From positions 41,457 through 105,456 of the forward strand of contig AZLU01000010.1 in the NCBI GenBank assembly GCA_002224055.1: a stretch of 64,000 nucleotides of DNA, read 5' to 3'. Shown here piece after piece: positions 59,716 through 64,000 of this stretch. Under the pieces are notes generated by a model. The model was not told where the DNA came from and ran no database searches. It saw nothing but the letters and a program-made list of their open reading frames with translations. Origin of the DNA: Pezizomycotina sp. ARF18 (lineage: Eukaryota; Ascomycota). Within the stretch, counting starts at the first letter, position 1. Every line of letters begins with the position of its first letter. A program made the position numbers and the translations under genes.

Positions 59716-61256
59716 TTATTTATAATCTCCGCTCGTATATCGGTAGCGGTGGTAGTAATGGCGACGGTTGCTGCGGCATGTGCTCCGTCGTAACATCGAC
59801 GACGTGAGTTTCGTCCCATCGATGTTGCCCCATCCGACTTGTATGTGATCACCATCTGTGACACCCTCTCTTTCGTCTGTGCTCTGATCATCTTCTGCGC
59901 TGAAACTGGGCGTATAGCCGCTGTGCGCGAGTCCGATGCCCATTGCCGTCGCCATCTCGACGTCCATGTCGATATTGCCGCCCCCTTCCACCATCGTTCT
60001 CGTACCCATACCCGCGGCACCGTCTCGCCCACCGTCTCCTTCTCATGGAACGTCATGCTCGGCGAAGAAAACAAGCTCGTCTCCGCGACGCTATCGTTCT
60101 GCCGACCGGTGCGATGGGTCCTGGTGTTGCTCCTGAGGGTTGAGACTCGGCGGCCGGTCGTTCCGGAGGTCCACTGGCGGTGGCTCGACGACGCTATCGT
60201 TATGCTCTTCCTGCTCGTTGTGTCGCGCGCTAACATCTTAAAGGCGGGCAGACAGGCTACGAGGATAGCCCACGTCTGCTCCATCGTGGAGAAACAGTAG
60301 ACAACGGGTGTCGAGACGGTAATGTAAGAGGATGCTAGAAGAGCGCAGGCGAAGAAGAGGCAGACGAAACCGGATGCGAATGTAATTGCGACGCCAATCT
60401 TTTGTCGGAATGGCAGCATGACAGTTCGTAGAACGGGGAATGGAGGAGATAGACTGGAAAACTTGTTAGATCCAATTATTTCTTATGAAGATGTCTAAAT
60501 ATAAATCAAAACCTACTCATGACGTCCGACGCAAGATGACTGCCTATTGTAACTCCGATAACCACGGGAGAGTTCAGATTATAACAAGCTTCGACCTCGT
60601 TCGGGGTCCAGTTTCTCCAAACGGGTTTGCACCAGAGGAAGGATAGAAGCAATCCAGCAACCCAAGTCGTAGCAACGAAAGCGACTGTAATCCACCAGGC
60701 TATGCGAGTCTTCTGCATACCGGGAGGTATGATGACAGAGAAGAAGCAGAGCATAGCACACTTGACGCAGTACATCGTATTAAGGTACAGAGCGTCCTCC
60801 ACGTAGTAGATCTTTATAGATTTAAAACGTCAAGATTTTTCAACTCAGTTAGGTACTCGGAAGGGTAAAATCATGATGACATAGACGGAAAGACTACCTC
60901 GTTGATCAAAACTGACTGAGAGTCCGTTGGAACGTAATCTTCTTTGAAGGAGCCCAGGCTGTGTAAAGCGGTGTCGAAGGCATTTTGACTGAGGAAGTTG
61001 AACCATGCCATCAATACCCAGAAGTCTACCCATTGGAAACCGAAGCAGCTTCTGTCCCTGTCCCGCCGATTGATTATCCGGATGTACAGCCTTAGAGCGA
61101 CGAATATCCTGCGAGGGCTGCCATCGCCCATTCGAAGGACTATCATGAAAGGAAAACATGTTAGCAAAACAGTGTTCTTAGATCAATGCGGTAACTATAA
61201 TATCATTAATCCCAAGCGATTGTTCTTACTATCAGCTGATAACCCTGGACAGCCAT
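59716..61256 (-). CDS. Rhodopsin-like seven-helix protein 3 (fungal integral membrane family)
   Basis: Exon 1 MAVQGYQLI from ATG at 61256, then a GTAAGA donor and an intron of about 85 nt. Next: RRIFVALRLYIRIINRRDRD, QWVDFWVLMAWF (position of the family's DD-Y motif), ALYLNTMYCVKCAMLCFFSV, MQKTRIAWWITVAFVATTWV, AGLLLSFLWCKPVWRNWTPN, CYNLNSPVVIGVTIGSHLAS, and after another intron LPFRQKIGVAITFASGFVCL, FFACALLASSYITVSTPVVY and TMEQTWAILVACLPAFKML. These match the later helices of PTH11/rhodopsin-like proteins. The tail holds GGGNIDMDVEMATAMGIGLA, HSGYTPSFSAEDDQSTDERE and HIQVGWGNIDGTKLTSS and ends at 59716. Frame changes near 60180 and 60010. About 420 residues. Ligand unknown. Confidence 0.75.
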
Positions 61257-64000
61257 TGTGACGGACTACGAGACGTCTGAGGCACGAAGACCTCAAAAAC
61301 ACTGCTCGGTTTCGAAAATAAGAGGATAGAGAGACAACGAGACCCGTATAATCACACTCGTGATCTTAACGAACGGGACCCAAAGAAAATAAAGATAATA
61401 AGGGAAAAAAACGTGAGGACCCCTCCCGTTCTTGGAAAAGTTTTGGGGATATCTTTTTGTTTATATAAAAAGGATCATCATATTAATATGATTGTTAATT
61501 TTAATTCCCCTAATACCGGTACCGCGGTGGTTTAGTAGGGATAATTTCCCACGCGAGAAATTTGACAACTTTTTAGGTATCGAAACTTAGGCGGAGTCGA
61601 GCGCTCTTTACCCAGCTGCTCGTGACAAAATGGTACTGACTAGCACGCAGGGGCACTAACAGGCCTCTGCTGATTTATTTCCCTATTTTAAGGATGCATC
61701 CGGCTGTTTCGAGAAGTGAGTACATATATTTCGCACGGTCGGATGCACTGTGTGTTTATAGTCAAGTAAAGGAAAAGGTCTGACATGGCCACGCCTCTTT
61801 TGTGGTCTGTCGTTGAACCCCTTGCAGCTCTTGGCTTAACTCTTTCTGCTCTCTTTCTCCTTTCTCGCAGTCTCATCGTGTAAGCAGGAAACTACGGTCT
61901 CTTCTGCGTTTGTATAACGCCGAATAAAGCCGGAGTTATTGTCTCTAAGGGAACATGGGTTTCTCATATTTACATACATGTGCGTAAAGTTTCTGTATTG
62001 CGCCCTGTGGGATAGGAGTTTATGCACTCATGTTATACCGGGTGTACCCAGACAACTCAGCCCTTAAAATCAGGGATCTCTTCAGGAACCAAAGACATTA
62101 TTGCCCGTGACCTCAACGCCGTGAACCGTGGCTTGATATGATAAAATCACTATTGTAGCTTTAGTTTATTATATGAAAGCTCATTAACGGTAGAAAGCCC
62201 CATTTAGAGTTGATTGCCTTGGATCAGTAAATGGTGAACGTACTTAGCATGTAAGTAATGTTTCTTGAACAACGGCAGTTAGGTTTAACTCTTTTCACGG
62301 TCTCTTGTGCAAATCTTCAATGTGGGAATCCAAGCAGCGGGGCTTTCTCACCTCTTTTGCCATTTGTGGTGATAAACCTCGTTCATAACAATATATTTTC
62401 TTGGAATCTGAGACCTTACCGTATGGGAAAATAGTACCCTTGCTGTGCAGATTTCAAAAAATACTATGGACTGTAACTTCGTCAGATGTATCTCTCAATA
62501 GATCTCAAAGACGAACACAGACAACGTGGACAGAGAGATTCAGCAACGTTATTTGCATATCTTGCAGAAACTGTTTACTTTTTTTTTTTTTTTTTTTTTT
62601 TTGTCTTTTTGTTGCTATAAGCTTTGTTTTAAAATCTCGACTTTCTCCCTTATATTAGCGAGGAGATATCCCTGAATATTGGACCCTTTCCGGATTCTGA
62701 AGGCGAAATTGAGATTCAGTGATCGTCGCTTCCTGTAGGCTTATCACACGAAACGTGCCCTTTGTAATATTAAAATTTCGGGAGCGCGTGGATGGTGTAT
62801 TCACAAAATTGTGATTGTTTTAACGGGCGATTCTATTAATATCCAAGAATGACGATGATTTCGTAAAATTTTGAGCTCGTTATCAGCTCTCCCGTGAGTC
62901 CGGGTGAGCCCGAGGACGAAAAGAAATCATTACAGGGTATGCATTATCGCTCCATCGTCGTCTTTAGACACAAAGCGGGCGTAGGTAGAGGAATGCAATG
63001 TCAATCCTCTTAATAGCTCTTTTTTCATAGTTTCTCTTTACAACAACTACTTTGTATCACGACGACGCCAGCCGTAGAAAATGCCCATAATGGTCTCCTC
63101 AAGGCGTGGATGTGGGTCTCTATAACAACTGCGAGCTTGAAAAGCAAAGGACTCCCCTTCAATTACCTTTGTGGCTCACCATTTTTTTCGTTATCGTTTA
63201 TATTCCCCTCGACTGCGTCTCCGCAGGTTGGTATAGCATAGCCCCAGTAAACCTTGAAGAAGATCAATTCGAACTGTAAGAACTTATAACTTGAATATTA
63301 TATAGCTCTGTATTACCCGTGTTGCCTTCCAAGCTTAGAGACCATTTTGCAAGCAATGCGGGGACCGGTGGTGTTTTCACAATTTACTTGTAATCGTAAC
63401 CTCCGGTACATCGCCGAGATTCACAGTTTGGCGAATTGTCTGCAAAAGAGTAAATAAATAAATAATAAAAATTAACAAATGCACTTCAACCTAGTGCTCC
63501 TTTCAATAGCTCCTAGGATCCTTCAGCCTCCTAACATTGAAATGGATACACATCTAGTGCGAAGTCCAATAATCCGCAATCGGGCGTAAAATAGTTTTTA
63601 ATATTCGGTATGTCCTATGTCACATCAAGTCCGAGTTCCTTTATCGAAAGAATGGATTAAGGACAGACTTGATCATGAGAACGCATCTAAGGAGCAAACA
63701 ATCCCTAGCTAGCTTCTGCCTCCGAAAAATCTTATATGAAATATACTCAGATATTTTCGTCTTGTTATGCAACGACGGCGTTTATTACACCAGGAGATAT
63801 ACCGTAGAATTCTGGAAGAAAGAAAGGTAAGGCTTCTCGGATCGGGATCCAATTCGCCTGGGTCTAGGCTTTTCGAGACATACTCCTCTGTGTTCCTGCA
63901 GCTGCAGGTACAATCCACGAATACTCATCCGCAGCAATAAGGTTATCCGTTCTCAATTGCGTTTAATTCTATATCTATACTCTTATTTCCGCTCTGAATT
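61257..64000. other. Intergenic to window end
   Basis: Nothing supported in 2.7 kb. Includes the promoter of rhodopsin-like gene 3, a T24 run at 62579-62602, and short motif-free frames (62401-62658, 63709-63918). Confidence 0.45.
62579..62602 (+). repeat. Poly-T homopolymer (24 bases)
   Basis: Uninterrupted T run in non-coding DNA. Confidence 0.9.

Noticed and set aside
1-64000. tRNA, rRNA or CRISPR features
   Set aside because: I found no convincing tRNA B-box with a matching cloverleaf, no rRNA-like block, and no spaced direct repeats of CRISPR type; CRISPR would not be expected in a fungal nucleus.

Overview
The window looks like nuclear DNA of a filamentous ascomycete (Pezizomycotina). 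Genes have short introns of about 45-165 nt with GTAAGT-like donors, CTAAC-like branch sites and CAG/TAG acceptors. They encode families typical of these fungi: sedolisin protease, laccase and ascorbate-oxidase-type multicopper oxidases, a LaeA-like methyltransferase, GT71 and GT2 glycosyltransferases, GH16, fungal rhodopsin-like seven-helix proteins and small cysteine-rich secreted proteins. Genes are separated by long, fairly AT-rich intergenic stretches with many long A/T or C/G homopolymers. All assignments come from reading translations; no database was searched.

Left part (1-16.9 kb): a partial sedolisin (1-778, -); a weak relic of a NACHT-type NTPase (about 2.5-2.7 kb); an unnamed secreted beta-rich protein (4.5-5.2 kb, -); a six-exon secreted precursor with three 10-cysteine modules flanked by dibasic sites (7.3-9.2 kb, -), which is the most unusual gene here; an ascorbate-oxidase-like multicopper oxidase (13.2-15.05 kb, -); and an unnamed gene (16.2-16.9 kb, -). 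An AT-rich, repeat-bearing stretch (16.9-18.15 kb) and a non-coding island of different texture (18.2-20.3 kb) follow.

Middle (21-44 kb): LaeA-like methyltransferase (+), convergent with a secreted helical protein (-); GT71 mannosyltransferase (-); rhodopsin-like protein 1 (-) with a repeat-rich tail; a possible small multi-exon gene (32.9-33.6 kb, +); two tandem paralogous small secreted proteins (34.65-36.1 kb, +); an APH/choline-kinase-fold phosphotransferase (-) with an acidic repeat ORF upstream; and rhodopsin-like protein 2 (+).

Right part (44-64 kb): a true laccase (-) with a Gly/Asn/Pro-rich insert, a GH16 glucanase (-), a GT2 polysaccharide synthase-like enzyme (+), a secreted cysteine-rich protein (-), and rhodopsin-like protein 3 (-). 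The last 2.7 kb show no gene.

The gene content leans towards the cell surface and secretion: wall synthesis and modification (GT2, GT71, GH16), secreted oxidases and protease, small secreted proteins, and receptor-like membrane proteins. I see no single operon-like pathway. Almost every conserved gene is interrupted by single-base losses, usually in runs of 2-4 identical bases, while splice sites and catalytic motifs are intact. I therefore read most reading-frame breaks in the host genes as probable consensus errors rather than as evidence that the genes are dead.
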